Assembly (NCBI RefSeq): GCF_001953885.1
Contig: NZ_MQUS01000022.1
Span: 62,001 to 126,000 of the forward strand
Length of the DNA stretch: 64,000 nucleotides
Direction of reading: 5' to 3'
From: Streptomyces sp. IMTB 2501
Lineage (GTDB): Bacteria > Actinomycetota > Actinomycetes > Streptomycetales > Streptomycetaceae
A program made the position numbers and the translations under genes. The notes under the pieces were generated by a model. The model was given only the letters and a program-made list of their open reading frames with translations, was not told where the DNA came from and searched no databases. Of this stretch, positions 1 through 9,921 are shown piece after piece (position 1 is the first letter of the stretch; every line of letters starts with the position of its first letter).

Positions 1-17
1 GTTACGCCGATGGCGCT

Positions 18-541
18 CTACGACCTGCTCGCCGTCGACTCGCGCTGATCTGGGATGACCGGCTGCGCTGCGAGCCGCCGCATGAACTCGTGGGCGAACG
101 TCCGCACCTCCTCGATGCTGGCGGCACCGCGCAGGATGTTGCAGCCGTAGTGCGCGGTCTGGAGGTCATCCCAGGCCCAGGCTCCACCCTCGGACTCGTG
201 CACAACGTGGTCGATGGACAGGGTCCAGACGGTGCTCCGCATCATGATGGTGCAGTCAACCGGGCCAGGCAGATCTGGCAGGTGAAGTTGTCCCGGGCAG
301 CCAGGGCCTCGACGTCTACCTGCTCCCAGAGAAGGCCGTTGGCCTCCCCTCTCCGTTTTGCTGAGTTACTGGCGTTACGGAAGCGGGCGTTGAGGTCGAC
401 GAACTTCGTCGCACGAGTGCGAGCCGCCCCCACGCCGGGATTCTCCTTCGGCCACGCCTTCCGGGAGGCTTCGAGGCGCTCGGAGTACTTCTCCGGCCAT
501 CGGCGGGTGGCTTCGACGGCGCGTGCGTAATGCCCGGTTCA
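18..541 (-). pseudogene. Broken HNH endonuclease
   Basis: Two overlapping minus-strand frames together give an HNH nuclease. The first half carries the CQIC zinc-knuckle half-site (around 265). It stops at a TGA that overlaps the next frame, where the text resumes with LSIDHVV, the central HNH signature, and a downstream YGCN. The two halves are out of frame, so the gene is broken or carries an indel error. The upstream part is basic and helical, as in phage HNH proteins. It lies just downstream of the collagen-like gene on the same strand, so both may be prophage remains. No intact nuclease can be made from this reading. Confidence 0.6.
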
Positions 542-676
542 TGGTCGGGGAAAGCCGAGCCGGCCGGGCTACGTGACACCGATGTCCCTCTGAGACCTGT
601 TTGGCAGCCAGTAGACGAAGCGATCAGTCCAGGCGCGGGTCGAAGCGGCGATAGGCGGCCGTGGCCAGGAAACCGC

Positions 677-1320
677 TCAGGACAACAGGCTCCGAGCCAG
701 ACGGTTACATGGACTCGACGAGCCGGCGTACACGTGTAGTGGGTGGAACCCGCCCGAAACCGGGACGCAGTTGTAGGTGACCGAAGACCCGACCAGCGGG
801 GTATACGTGAACATCCAGCCACTGGGTGCCGGCCCGGTGTCGCCCTTGGGCCCTTGGGCGCCGTCCGTACCGTCCTTGCCCGGCGTACCGGATGGCCCAG
901 CCGGGGCCCCTCCGGGCCAGCGACGGTAGATGCCGGCCCGGGACTCCCACGTGCTCCGGACGCGTTCGACTGGCCTGGCGAACCGCTACTGCCATCCTTG
1001 CCAGGAGCCCCCGACGGGCCAGGGCTGCCTGGCGCTCCTGCACCACCGGACGGCCCCGCTGGCCCCGGGACTCCGGGAACACCCTGCACACCTCGGACAA
1101 TGCTGCTCGCCGCAGGCGGGCGGGGCGTCAACCCATGCCGCTTCAACTGCTGCCGAGTCGTGTCCAAGCCAGAAGCCCGCTTGGAAATGACGGTGCACCG
1201 CGCATCCTGTTCACGTTGGAGCCGATGATCCCCACCCTCGGCGATCCGCAGCACGAGCACGGCGAAGACCACCGCGACCAAGGCCAGTACCTGGACACTG
1301 CCGTTAGCGATACGTGCCAC
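677..1320 (-). pseudogene. Collagen-like membrane-anchored protein, frameshifted
   Basis: The frame opens with an N-terminal hydrophobic segment (about residues 9-25) and a short coiled stretch. A Gly-X-Y collagen triplet array follows (GVPGVPGPAGPSGGAGAPGS and onward). Near 910 a single-base shift in a G/C run breaks the frame. In the correct third frame the triplets continue (GTPGKDGTDGAQGPKGDTGP), then a short globular tail with two Cys ends at TGA 677-679. Read across the shift this gives a protein of about 210 aa. Such proteins occur in Streptomyces and in phage tail fibres. Because the repeat phase resumes perfectly, a recent mutation or a sequencing indel is likely. Confidence 0.6.
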
Positions 1321-1547
1321 TCTGGGATTTCGCCAATGTGCCTGCCGTGCTACTTACTTGGTGACCCTTTCGGGAAAACTGGGGAGCGTCCTGGCCGACC
1401 GGGATCGCTCCGGCCCCGGAAGCCCGGGAGCACTAACCCGCGAAGATCGCGTCCGCCCCAACCGGCCGTGCCGCCGACCATTGTTCAGGACACCGGCACG
1501 GCCGGAGCTGCGCGTTGGTACTGGATGCCGGAGGTGCGGCCCGCTGG

Positions 1548-2727
1548 TCACGGCATGTGGAAGCTGACCTCTGGGAAGGCCGAGGTGGGTCCGTTCAAGA
1601 TGGGCTGCGGGATGCCCCTCAGGTGGAGGTCGAAGAAGGCCGCGACGGAGGTGCGGGTGAGCTGGACGGAGCGCTGGGACGAGAGGGTCGTGCCCGGGGG
1701 GCGGGGATGCCGAGTTGGTCGGCGAGGACGGGCAGGTCGGTGAAGCCGGCGTGGTTGGAGCCGGTGAAGGTCAGCCATCGTTTCCAGCCCTTGAGCCGGC
1801 CCCAGGCGTCCGTCCAGGTGGGGTCCTCGTCGGCGCCTGTGGGATGGCCGATCATCATGAACGGGCGGTCGCCCAGGCCGTTGTCGGGGACGGGTACGAA
1901 CATGGTGCCGTCGAGGTTGACCCCGGCCAGTACGCGCTGGTCGTGGGCCATCGTGGGGACGGCGGAGGCGCCGCCGAGGGAGTGCCCCGCCACGCCGATC
2001 CGTTTCCTGTCGATCACGCGGGCGTAGCGCCAGGCAGGGTTGCGGCGGCTGATCAACGCGTCGATGACGAAGGAGCGGTCCTTCGCCCTGCTGTCCTCGA
2101 TCGCCTGAGGCGGGTAGGCGTCGGGGTCGTCGCAGATGGTGCAGGTGAGGGTCTGCCCGTCGGGGAACGTGGTGCCGGAGTTCTCGTAGGTGTGGTCGAC
2201 GAGGGCGACGACGTAGCCACGGCTGGCGAGGTCCTCGGCGAGGCTGGTGAGTTCCGTGCGGGGCATGGTGAAGCCGGGGGAGAGCAGGATCAACGGGAAT
2301 CTGCCGTGTTGCGGGACCGCGTCGGTGTGCGACCAGGTGCGGGATTCGCTGACCGCTCGGGCGGAATCGTGGTGCTCGGCACCTTCATCTGGAGCATGAG
2401 CCGGGCGGCCCCGGTGGTCATGTAGGGGGCAGGACCGCCGGTGCCGGGCCGGGTGGGGTAGTACATCGACACCATGAGCTGCCGGGGTCCCGCCGAGGGG
2501 ACCCATGGGTCCTGGCGGTGCTGGTCGACGAGATGCAGGATGTCGCGGCCGACAGCGTGTGGCCCGGTCGGGGAAGGCAATGTGGCGGGGGCGACGTCGG
2601 TGCCGATAGCCGCAAGGGTGCGATGCGCGGGAATGGTGGCGGCCGGCGCAGGAGCCGCCGCGACAACCGGCAGCGGCAGGGCGAGGGCCAACACGACAGC
2701 GGTAGCCGTGCGACGGGTTCTTGTCAT
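1548..2727 (-). pseudogene. Secreted alpha/beta hydrolase (PAF-acetylhydrolase-like), two frameshifts
   Basis: The N-terminus (from 2727) has a Sec signal peptide: Arg-rich start, AVVLALALPLPVVAAAPAPA, then the mature protein. The frame is lost near 2340 and resumes with LILLSPGF and the nucleophile elbow GHSLGG (near 1980). It then reads the family-typical GSNHAGFTDLP. A second shift near 1705 moves into the frame ending HLRGIPQPILNG. The order of blocks matches secreted platelet-activating-factor-acetylhydrolase-like esterases of actinomycetes. The motifs look conserved, so the breaks are recent or are sequence errors. As written, no full-length enzyme is encoded. Confidence 0.75.
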
Positions 2728-3608
2728 GCTGGTGACGCTAGAGCCGCGACATCGGAGCGACGTCCGCTGAGAGATGTAAGTGAGGTCCCCTCAGAGATGT
2801 ACATGGCCGACCTGCACACCACCGGGAGACGTAGGGGACACGTCCTGCACCCGCAGGTCGGTGCGCCAGGGCTGGCCGCACGCAACCGCAGGGCGGGCAC
2901 GATCCGCGGAGACAACCCGGCACCGGACCGAACGCGCAACCCATGCCTCGGCCACGGCAACCAGGGCCGATCCACCTCATTGTGTTAGCCGTTGTTATTC
3001 GCCAGTTGCCAGTCGATATGCCAGGTGCTGGTCTGGCCGGAGGCCAAGCGCCGAGCAGATTCCGAAGCCGTTGGTCGATCATGTGAAGGCTGGCCTCGCC
3101 GGCGCTATGGTCGTTGAATTCGGCGTGACCACTGGTGAACCGACCATCGCTGGCCATCCGCTTCTGGACGGCCTGGCCTGCATCGCCATCCAGCACGCTG
3201 AAGCAGACGAGGGTATACGCGCACGGGTAATCCCGTCGCCGTGCCGGTAGCCCGGTTGGCCGGCCTTCACTAGGAAGTGCTGGAGCGCGTGCCGCGGTGG
3301 CGGTGCCGAAGCGCCGCAGGGAATCGCGCTGCGACCATTTGCCGCCGCTGGCCTGTCACCGAGGGTAGGCCGTCTAATGGACACCGAGCACTGAGATTCC
3401 TGGGAAACGGGCATATTCACCAGCCTGGTTCCCGGGCCATCGAGCCCCGGGAACCAGGGGGTGTGGTGGAAATACCTACCGATTTCTTCCTTGTTGCGGC
3501 CAACCGGTCGCAGCAAAGAAGACGAAATCCCTGCTGAAGGTCAAATTCGCAGTCTTTTCAGGGATCCGTGCCCGATAGCCTCCGACACAAGACCGTATGC
3601 GGTGGCGT
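2728..3608. other. Non-coding or decayed stretch
   Basis: No reading frame here has recognisable domains, a credible ribosome binding site or consistent codon bias. The stretch lies between the broken esterase and the 3' end of the lectin gene, so it holds the esterase promoter side and the lectin 3' region. I see nothing else. Confidence 0.4.
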
Positions 3609-4130
3609 CTATGAAGCGAAAAGCCGCCAATTCTGGCTTATACTTCCGTTGCAGTCTCTGATGACAGCCTGGCTGTAGCTTCCCGCCATGTCCAGACACT
3701 GCCCCTCGAACAAGGCGTTCTCGAAGATGATGCGGCCCCCGGGACGCCGTTCCTTGTACCAGCGCTGCCCGAACTGCACAGCAGTGCAGTCCTGCAGCAT
3801 GACAGCCCCGTGCGAGCCCGAAGGAGCCACACACTTTCCGCTCTGCGCACCCACGATGGCCACGGTGTCATCCGGCTGATCGGCCAAAGACCATCTCTGG
3901 TTGATTCCCCCGTTAGCAGACCAGGTGACAACCGGAGTTCCGCTTATGGTGCCGAACCCGTAGGCGTCGAGAACCTGCTGAGGGCTGGAGTCGTTCGACA
4001 GGACGCTGTACCCGCTGTCCGACCGCACGCTCGGGAGATTTTCTTGAGCATGTGCGGCAGGGGTACCGAGAGCAAAAAAGCCCAGTACACCAGCAGTGGC
4101 CACCGCGAGCGGAACGTTCAGGAACTTCAT
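3609..4130 (-). CDS. Secreted ricin-type beta-trefoil lectin (CBM13-like)
   Basis: This 173-aa protein has a Sec signal peptide (MKFLNVPLAVATAG... cleavage after AHA, about residue 28). The mature part reads as one ricin-B beta-trefoil: repeated Q-x-W-type motifs (INQRWSL, FGQRWYK, ISQNWRL) and paired Cys (SGKCV, LQDCT, GQCLDM, IRDCN). It would be exported and probably binds a glycan. There is no catalytic domain, unlike most CBM13 proteins. A GAGGAG ribosome binding site precedes the ATG. It stands alone with no operon partner. A second lone ricin-fold protein sits at 52274-52837. Confidence 0.85.
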   Translation of the reverse strand: MKFLNVPLAVATAGVLGFFALGTPAAHAQENLPSVRSDSGYSVLSNDSSPQQVLDAYGFGTISGTPVVTWSANGGINQRWSLADQPDDTVAIVGAQSGKCVAPSGSHGAVMLQDCTAVQFGQRWYKERRPGGRIIFENALFEGQCLDMAGSYSQAVIRDCNGSISQNWRLFAS

Positions 4131-4457
4131 GGAGCAACTCCTCGAAGATTGAACCGAAGGGAATTGCCGAGCACCGAGATACTCTCCTCACCAGGCCAGA
4201 AGCGCAAGAGGTAGACCAACCCCTTCCAGTCAAAAAACCGCCGACCGGCCAGAAACACCCTCCACGTCATCCTCATTCATTGAAAACACGACTCTCTCGC
4301 ACGGCAATCAAACCGAAATGGAGTCGTTCTATCTCTGCAAATAGTTGATGGATGCATCAGGGTAACAATGCCTAACAGAATGAGGTGGGCTGGTGTTAGT
4401 AGCCGTGTGCAGAGGCCGGGTTGAGCGTTGTCCGGCTCGTGGGGGCGTCGCCGTGGG
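4131..4457. other. Upstream region of the lectin gene, no gene
   Basis: This is a relatively AT-rich intergenic stretch upstream of the lectin start (minus strand) and before the IS5 remnant (plus strand). It should hold the lectin promoter, but I cannot assign -35/-10 boxes with confidence. Confidence 0.3.
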
Positions 4458-4968
4458 ATCGTGTCGGAGAGGCTGTGGGAGCGGATCGAGCCGCTGCTGC
4501 TGCACAAGGAGCAAAGGTTCCGTCACCCGGGCCGTAGACGGTTACCTGACCGGCAGGTGCCCTGCGGGATCCTGTGCGTGCTGCACACCGGGATCCAGCG
4601 GAGTTCCTGCCGCAGGAGCTGGGGTTCGGCTCAGGCATGACGTGCTGGCGACGTCTGCGCGACGGGAACGAGGCCGAGGTCTGGCAACGGCTCCAGGAGG
4701 TGCTCTTGGCCGAGCTGAACGCGGCAGCCCAGCTGGATTGGTCCCGCTGCGTCCTCGACTCCAGCCAGGTCAGAGCCTTAAAAGGGAGAGCCGGATGGGC
4801 CCCTCGACGGTCGACCGGGGCCGGGCCAGCTCGCAACATCACTTGATCATCGACGGACACGGCACTCTGCCGGTGGTCCTGCTCGACGCCATGCCGCCGG
4901 TCCGCGGCCGGGTCGGCCATCCCCGCTACACGCCGTACTCCCTAACGCGTGTCCGACGGCTCGTGTGA
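4458..4968 (+). pseudogene. IS5-family transposase remnant
   Basis: Three frames carry consecutive pieces of one IS5-group transposase. The N-terminus is VSERLWERIEPLLL; the middle is ELGFGSGMTCWRRLRD and LDWSRCVLDSS, where the Asp of DSS is the usual first DDE residue; a third-frame piece is HHLIIDGHGTLPVVLLD. The C-terminal third with the final Glu is missing. It is inactive. Confidence 0.7.
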
Positions 4969-4995
4969 CCGAGCCGTGCTGGTGCCGTTCCGGTC

Positions 4996-5140
4996 GATGA
5001 GGGGGCGCGGTGATCTGTCGGATCGGGCGTGGGCTCGTCTAGAGCCGCACTTGCCCAAGAAATGGTGGCCGGCCGGAGCATGGGGGGTACCGTGCGGGAG
5101 CGCCGGAGGGGCGTACGGGGGACGTGATCACGGGTCCCAT
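4996..5140 (+). pseudogene. Second IS5-family N-terminal fragment
   Basis: A short piece reads GDLSDRAWARLEPHLPK, the typical N-terminus of another IS5-group transposase, and then decays. It abuts the remnant before it, giving nested IS debris. Confidence 0.5.
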
Positions 5141-5236
5141 CGCTCAGCTAGGCGCGCCGCGACTCGCAAATATCCCTGGAAGATCCGAGGAGTCACGCTC
5201 AGTAACAACGGGACCACTGGGCGTCCCTTGATCCAT

Positions 5237-5587
5237 CTATCCAGTGCCGCAGGGCCGGTATCCCGCCTGTGCGCGGATTCGTTCGCTCGCCACTAACTCA
5301 GCGTGGATGCTCGGCCGCATCTCCACGATGGCGTCGGCGTCCTCCTGGGCGCCCTCCTCGTCGCGCCAGAGGTAGACCCGCACGTGTTTCGCTCGGTGAA
5401 GGCCGCGCGCCTTCCACTCGGTCATCAGGTCGGCAACGACGAGGGAGAGGGCGTACTGGGGGCCCTCGCTCGAATCGTCGGCGGTGATCGTGCCCCGCCA
5501 CCGTTCGGGGTCGCTGCCGTAGGGGCGCCATCCCTCTGAGCCGTGCGGTTCAAACACCCGGTACACCCAGTCCGTCTCGGTGTCCAT
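5237..5587 (-). CDS. Conserved hypothetical protein, 116 aa
   Basis: This is a small, soluble, acidic protein starting MDTETDWVYRVFEP. It has a helix rich in charge (MTEWKARGLHRAKHVRVYLW) and no signal peptide or membrane segment. I chose the ATG at 5587 because the composition upstream changes and no better start is visible. I do not recognise a domain. It resembles many uncharacterised Streptomyces cytosolic proteins. It lies between IS fragments and has no evident operon partner. Confidence 0.55.
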   Translation of the reverse strand: MDTETDWVYRVFEPHGSEGWRPYGSDPERWRGTITADDSSEGPQYALSLVVADLMTEWKARGLHRAKHVRVYLWRDEEGAQEDADAIVEMRPSIHAELVASERIRAQAGYRPCGTG

Positions 5588-5775
5588 AGCACCGATCCTG
5601 TCACCAATGGGGCCCGTGCGTCGTGTCGGATCGACGCTCGCAGTGCGTGGGTCGACCGGCTGCAGGCCTGTGAGCGGGCTGGCGCGCTCGTCTCGCGGTA
5701 CCCTCTCGGAACTGCGGGCCAAGATCACGCTGATAGCGCCCTCAGAAGCGACCGGAGCCCTCGCCCTCCCCGCTA

Positions 5776-6240
5776 CTGGACCGGGCAGCACAAGACCACC
5801 ACCGGCATCGCCGAGACGTTCTCGCGGGCCGGAGTGGAAGACCTGACCATTCGCAACATGATCAAGTCCGCCAAGGGCACTGTGAAAGCCCCCGGCACCC
5901 GCATCCGCCAGAAGGCAGGGCTCAACCGCAGCATCGCCGGGGAAGCATGGCGCCGCATGGTCACTGTGCTCGGACACAACATGGCCGACCGAGGCGGCAT
6001 CGTGGGGAAGGCACCCGCACCAAACACCTCGCGCCGCTGCTCGGCCTGCGGCTTCGTCATCCCCGGCTGCCGGGAGACCCAGGCACGCTTCGTGTGCAAG
6101 AACCCCGACTGTGGGTTCAAGTGCAGCGCCGAGACCAACACGTCACGCAGCATCGATCACGCCGCGGGACTGGCGATGTCAGGACTGGATTCCGCCCCGT
6201 TTACGGGGCGGAGGCAGTCAAGGCACTGGGACCGAGCAGG
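5776..6240 (+). pseudogene. tnpB: TnpB (IS200/IS605-type OrfB) C-terminal remnant
   Basis: The frame reads VEDLTIRNM, QKAGLNRSIAGEAW and then a zinc ribbon CSACGF ... CKNPDCG. These are the hallmarks of the C-terminal half of TnpB RNA-guided nucleases (RuvC-III region plus zinc ribbon). The N-terminal two thirds, including RuvC-I, is absent, so it cannot cut DNA. The frame runs on past the zinc ribbon into a hairpin at 6192-6211, as at the right ends of these elements. Confidence 0.75.
6192..6211 (+). repeat. Hairpin at the right end of the TnpB remnant
   Basis: A perfect 8-bp stem, CCGCCCCG / CGGGGCGG, encloses a TTTA loop. In IS200/IS605 elements the right end carries a subterminal hairpin recognised by the TnpA transposase, and the same region specifies the guide-RNA scaffold. 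No tnpA is visible here. Confidence 0.55.
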
Positions 6241-6438
6241 CGACCGATCCGCCCGTCACCGTGGGTGCGGCCAACAGCGCCGGAGGAGGCGTCTGCTGGA
6301 GTTGACCTCACGTGCCAGGGGGTAGGCGCGCCGATCACCGCTGCCGGGGATGGCTCACTTGTGAAGGTCGAGACGTCCGCAGACCCGCTGACGCCCAGCT
6401 CGCAGGTCGTGGTGCGCCAAGTCAGAGCAGTGGAAGGC

Positions 6439-6640
6439 ACGTTGATGGTCGATGCCGCCGGGTGCGGTCCTCCGGGGTTGTGCCCGGATTACGGCTGGCG
6501 GGCCATCCGGGTCCACAGACGTTTTTGGCGCCGCCTCGCCGACACGCTCTCGGTCTGGAGACCGTGATTCGCCTCCGTGCCCGCTGCTTCTCCTGCGATA
6601 GCCCCGGGCGCCGACGCAAGACCTTCGTCAGCTCTTCCTC
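6439..6640 (+). pseudogene. ISL3-family transposase N-terminal remnant
   Basis: Two frames give the N-terminal zinc-binding start of an ISL3 transposase: WRAIRVHRRFWRRLAD, a shift, then VIRLRARCFSCDSPGRRRKTF. The rest is absent. The stretch from here to 6931 holds nothing else I can support. Confidence 0.55.
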
Positions 6641-6931
6641 TGCACCTCACAGTCCAGTGTCCAGGATGTCTGTCCATCAGGGGGAAGTGTCACCTGACGT
6701 GCGAAAACGCCGGGCAGGCCGAAACGCCGCTTGGACTCGGCTGCCTGCATCCGGCGCCCGATCGAGACGCTGGGACCCGTAAGCGAGCCTGTGACGGTCC
6801 GGTTGTCGTGGTTTCGTATCAAAGACCTGCTGGATGACCTGATGGAGCAACCTCTGGCCTGGCACGCCCATCAAACGGGAAGGAACTGACCTTCTTGCCC
6901 CCTTTGGGGCAGTACTAGCCGGAGCCGCAAG

Positions 6932-8038
6932 ATGAGAAACCGATCCGCCGGGGTCCACCGGTCCCGTGGCCGGCGCCGTGCGTCCCGTGCCCGTCGCTGG
7001 ATCGTCGGGGCGGTGTCCGTGGCCACGCTCGGACTGGTCGCCTGGCAGGTGATGAGCTACTACGAGATCCCGCCGTTCACAGACAAGGGCGACCCCGTCA
7101 ACTACGACCAGGCCGACAGCGCGCAGCACGGGAAGAGCACGAAGGCCGCCGACTCCAAGACGCTGATGCCCACGGGCCCCAGGGCCGAGTTCAAGAACGT
7201 TAAGACCCTGAGTGACGGCACCCATGTAAGCGTCGTCACTCTGGACGGACCGAAGTCCGGGTTCAAGGGCAAGGTGTGGGTCTGGGCGCCCAAGGAGTAC
7301 CGGGAGGCGAAGTTCGCCGCGAGTGGCTTCCCCGTGATGATCGCCCTGCCCGGCGGTCCCGGCAACGACAGCAACTACTGGTCGGTGGGCGAGTTCGGCC
7401 CGAACAGGCTCTCGCTGGAGAAGAGCATCTCCAAGTGGTACGAGGAGGGAAGGAGTAAGCCCTTCCTGCTGGCCATGCCGATCCTCAATCCGGGACCAGA
7501 CACACACGGCATCTACTGGGACGCCAGTGACATCCCCAACCAGCCGAAGATGGGCACATGGCTGACAGAGGATGTCCCGGACCTCATGAAGGCCAACTTC
7601 CGCACCATCAAGGACCGTGCGGGCTGGAGCTACATGGGTTCCTCCACCGGCGGCTTCGCGAGCCTGAAAGCCGTCCTGAAGCACCCCGACAAGTTCAAGA
7701 CCGCCATTGCCAACGGCCCCGACATCGTCCCCGACTCCCCGCTCTGGCGGGGCCACGAGACGGAGATGCGGGAGAACAACCCCAAGGTGCTGGCCAAGCG
7801 ACTGGCGGCGGCCAAGGGACCGGACGTCTACGTCGCGTTCCAGGTCGGCACGAAGGAGAACGCCGCGACCATCAACGCCATCAAGAACTTCATGGCCACT
7901 TACGGCAAGGGCCCGGTCCACACCAAGCTATGGGAGATACCCGGCGGCACCCACAACGGCGCCACCTACCTGAAGCAGATGGAGGGGCCCACGCAGTGGA
8001 TCAGCGAACAGATGGAGGGGCCCACGCCGTCCTCCTGA
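6932..8038 (+). CDS. Membrane-anchored esterase (alpha/beta hydrolase, esterase D/PF00756-like)
   Basis: This 368-aa protein begins with an Arg-rich cytosolic tip and one hydrophobic anchor (about residues 26-45). The extracytoplasmic alpha/beta hydrolase domain has VMIALPGGPG near residue 135, the nucleophile elbow GSSTGGFAS near 233, and a C-terminal histidine in PGGTHNGATY. This layout resembles putative esterases and mycolyltransferase-like proteins of Streptomyces. The last 20 residues contain a short duplication (QMEGPT twice), coded by a 19-bp direct repeat near 7976 and 8009. The substrate is unknown. It is intact and looks monocistronic. Confidence 0.8.
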   Translation: MRNRSAGVHRSRGRRRASRARRWIVGAVSVATLGLVAWQVMSYYEIPPFTDKGDPVNYDQADSAQHGKSTKAADSKTLMPTGPRAEFKNVKTLSDGTHVSVVTLDGPKSGFKGKVWVWAPKEYREAKFAASGFPVMIALPGGPGNDSNYWSVGEFGPNRLSLEKSISKWYEEGRSKPFLLAMPILNPGPDTHGIYWDASDIPNQPKMGTWLTEDVPDLMKANFRTIKDRAGWSYMGSSTGGFASLKAVLKHPDKFKTAIANGPDIVPDSPLWRGHETEMRENNPKVLAKRLAAAKGPDVYVAFQVGTKENAATINAIKNFMATYGKGPVHTKLWEIPGGTHNGATYLKQMEGPTQWISEQMEGPTPSS

Positions 8039-8163
8039 GTCCGCGGTGCTGCGCTGCCGCATTTCCGTAACACTGTTCCAAAACCCCTGCCGACGACAGC
8101 AGGGCCGTACCCGGAAGCCGCTCGGGCAGTACACCGCCCGCTGCGGCCGGTCGGCTCCCGTGC

Positions 8164-8710
8164 TCAGCCCGGCACGCGCCGGACGAATCCGGTGATCAGC
8201 GCCGCCACTGCTTCGGGGGCTTGCAGGACCATGGAGTGGCCGGCGTCGATCTGCGTGGCTGTGATCGTCGGCCGGTTGCGGGAAGGCTGGGCCAGTTCTG
8301 CCCAGAGCCCTCGTGCGAACTGGGTGGACAGGCCGGCGAACCATCAGTCCGTCGTGGGTCCCGGGGGTTGCGGCGGGCCGGCTTGCACCAGCAGTGGCGG
8401 GCACGTCACCCCTTCCAGCCGGGTGGTGACACCAGGTACGTCGAGCCGGTCGAGTTCGCCGTACATGTCCAGCACCGCCGCCCGTATGGGCAGTGTCTGC
8501 CCCGCCGTCAGGTAGCGATTGGACGATTGCGCGGGCTTGCGCCTCCGCGCGGTCGGGAGGAATCCCGTACCGGGCGGCGGGGGCGACCGGCTCCACCAGC
8601 GGATCGTGCCGCTTGACGAACCGGCCGACCGCCGCCGTGGAGATCCCGAACAGCGAGTCGAGTTTCGGCTTGGGCAGGTTCGTGCCGCGGTACGTCGCCA
8701 CGAGCAGCAC
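8164..8710 (-). pseudogene. Alpha/beta hydrolase remnant, three frames
   Basis: Successive minus-strand frames hold LVATYRGTNLPKPKLDSLFG, then RAAVLDMYGELDRLDVPGVT, then the C-terminal block TQIDAGHSMVLQAPEAV, whose His is the usual catalytic histidine, ending at 8164. The order and motifs fit an alpha/beta hydrolase of the peroxidase/lipase type whose N-terminal half is missing. At least two frameshifts separate the blocks. The stretch 8711-9053 looks like further decayed DNA with no gene I can name. Confidence 0.6.
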
Positions 8711-9053
8711 CCTGTTGTCCGATGGCAGCGAGCCACGGACGTCCAGGCTGGCCCGGTTCCAGAGCCTGCCCGATAGCTCGGTAGACCGTCCTCACGAGCC
8801 GCTGGAACTGCTGCGGACAGGGGCCGGTGAGCACCTCAACGAACTCGTGACGTTGAGGGGAAGCCGCCTGTGCGACCAGACCAACACAGACGGCCCGGCA
8901 CAGTTGAGAGAAGATCTTTAGGGCGTGTCTCCTATTGAGGATCTCGACTATGTGGCAGCACGGCGGGGGCTCCGGTCCGGAGACGGGCCTTTCGGCGGAG
9001 GCTACTTCGCGCTCGGGTGCGCCACATATAGTCTGGCGTCGGGGGAGGGTCCG

Positions 9054-9914
9054 ATGCTGATCGACTTCGTTCCCGACGGGAGTCTGTACCCTTTCGAGTC
9101 GCGCTGGTTGGACTCGTCCGTCGGCCGGGTGCACTACATCGACGAGGGAGCCGGGCCGCCGCTCCTGTTCTGTCATGGCGCTCCGACGTGGAGTTTCCTA
9201 TACCGTCACATCGTGAAGGACCTGCGGGACCGGTACCGGTGTATCGCCGTCGACTATCTGGGTTTCGGATTGTCCGAACGTCCTTCGGGTTTCGGCTACA
9301 CGATCGCCGAGCACACCGCGGTCCTCGGCGAGCTGATCGATCACCTGCAGCTCGACGGTTTCGTTCTGATGGGACAGGATTGGGGCGGACCCATCGGCCT
9401 GGGCGCGGTCACCGTGCGCGCGGATCGGGTGAGGGGGCTCGTACTGGGCAACACCTTGTTCTGGCCGACCGAAGCGATGGCTAATCGGGCCTTCAGCATG
9501 ATCATGAGCAGCCGTCCGATGCAGCGGCGGATACTCGAACAGAATTTCCTCGTCGAGCGCGTCCTGCTCGCAGAGCTGGGGCGCAAGCTCACCGCGGCCG
9601 AGGCCGACCACTATCGCGCGGTGCAGCCCACCACTGAAGCCCGGCGTGGACTCGCCGTGATGCCCAAAGAAATTCGTGCCGCGCGCCCCCTGCTGGACCA
9701 ACTCGCCCGAGACGTGCCCGTCCTGCTGGGCGACAAGCCGGCCTTGTTGGTGTGGGGAATGCGGGACGCGGTGTTCCGTCCGAACGCCTGCATCCCGCGA
9801 ATTCGTGCGTCCCTCACCGATCTCGACGTAGTCGAGCTGCCACGCGCGCGGCACTTCATTCAGGAACACGCACCGGACGCGATCGCGGCGGCGATCGCGA
9901 AGCGGTTCCCGTGA
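9054..9914 (+). CDS. Haloalkane dehalogenase-family alpha/beta hydrolase
   Basis: This is a 286-aa cytosolic hydrolase. The oxyanion motif HGAPTW is at 41-46. The nucleophile is Asp109 in GQDWGG, which distinguishes haloalkane dehalogenases from serine esterases. Asp238 (VWGMRDAVF) and His267 (ARHFIQ) complete the triad. The cap includes Trp137 in LFWPTEA. It would release halide and alcohol from haloalkanes; the natural substrate is unknown. I chose ATG 9054 because a GGGGGAGGG ribosome binding site lies a few bases upstream and the frame before it is not family-like. It is followed by an IS21 remnant on the other strand. Confidence 0.85.
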   Translation: MLIDFVPDGSLYPFESRWLDSSVGRVHYIDEGAGPPLLFCHGAPTWSFLYRHIVKDLRDRYRCIAVDYLGFGLSERPSGFGYTIAEHTAVLGELIDHLQLDGFVLMGQDWGGPIGLGAVTVRADRVRGLVLGNTLFWPTEAMANRAFSMIMSSRPMQRRILEQNFLVERVLLAELGRKLTAAEADHYRAVQPTTEARRGLAVMPKEIRAARPLLDQLARDVPVLLGDKPALLVWGMRDAVFRPNACIPRIRASLTDLDVVELPRARHFIQEHAPDAIAAAIAKRFP

Positions 9915-9921
9915 GTTCGAT

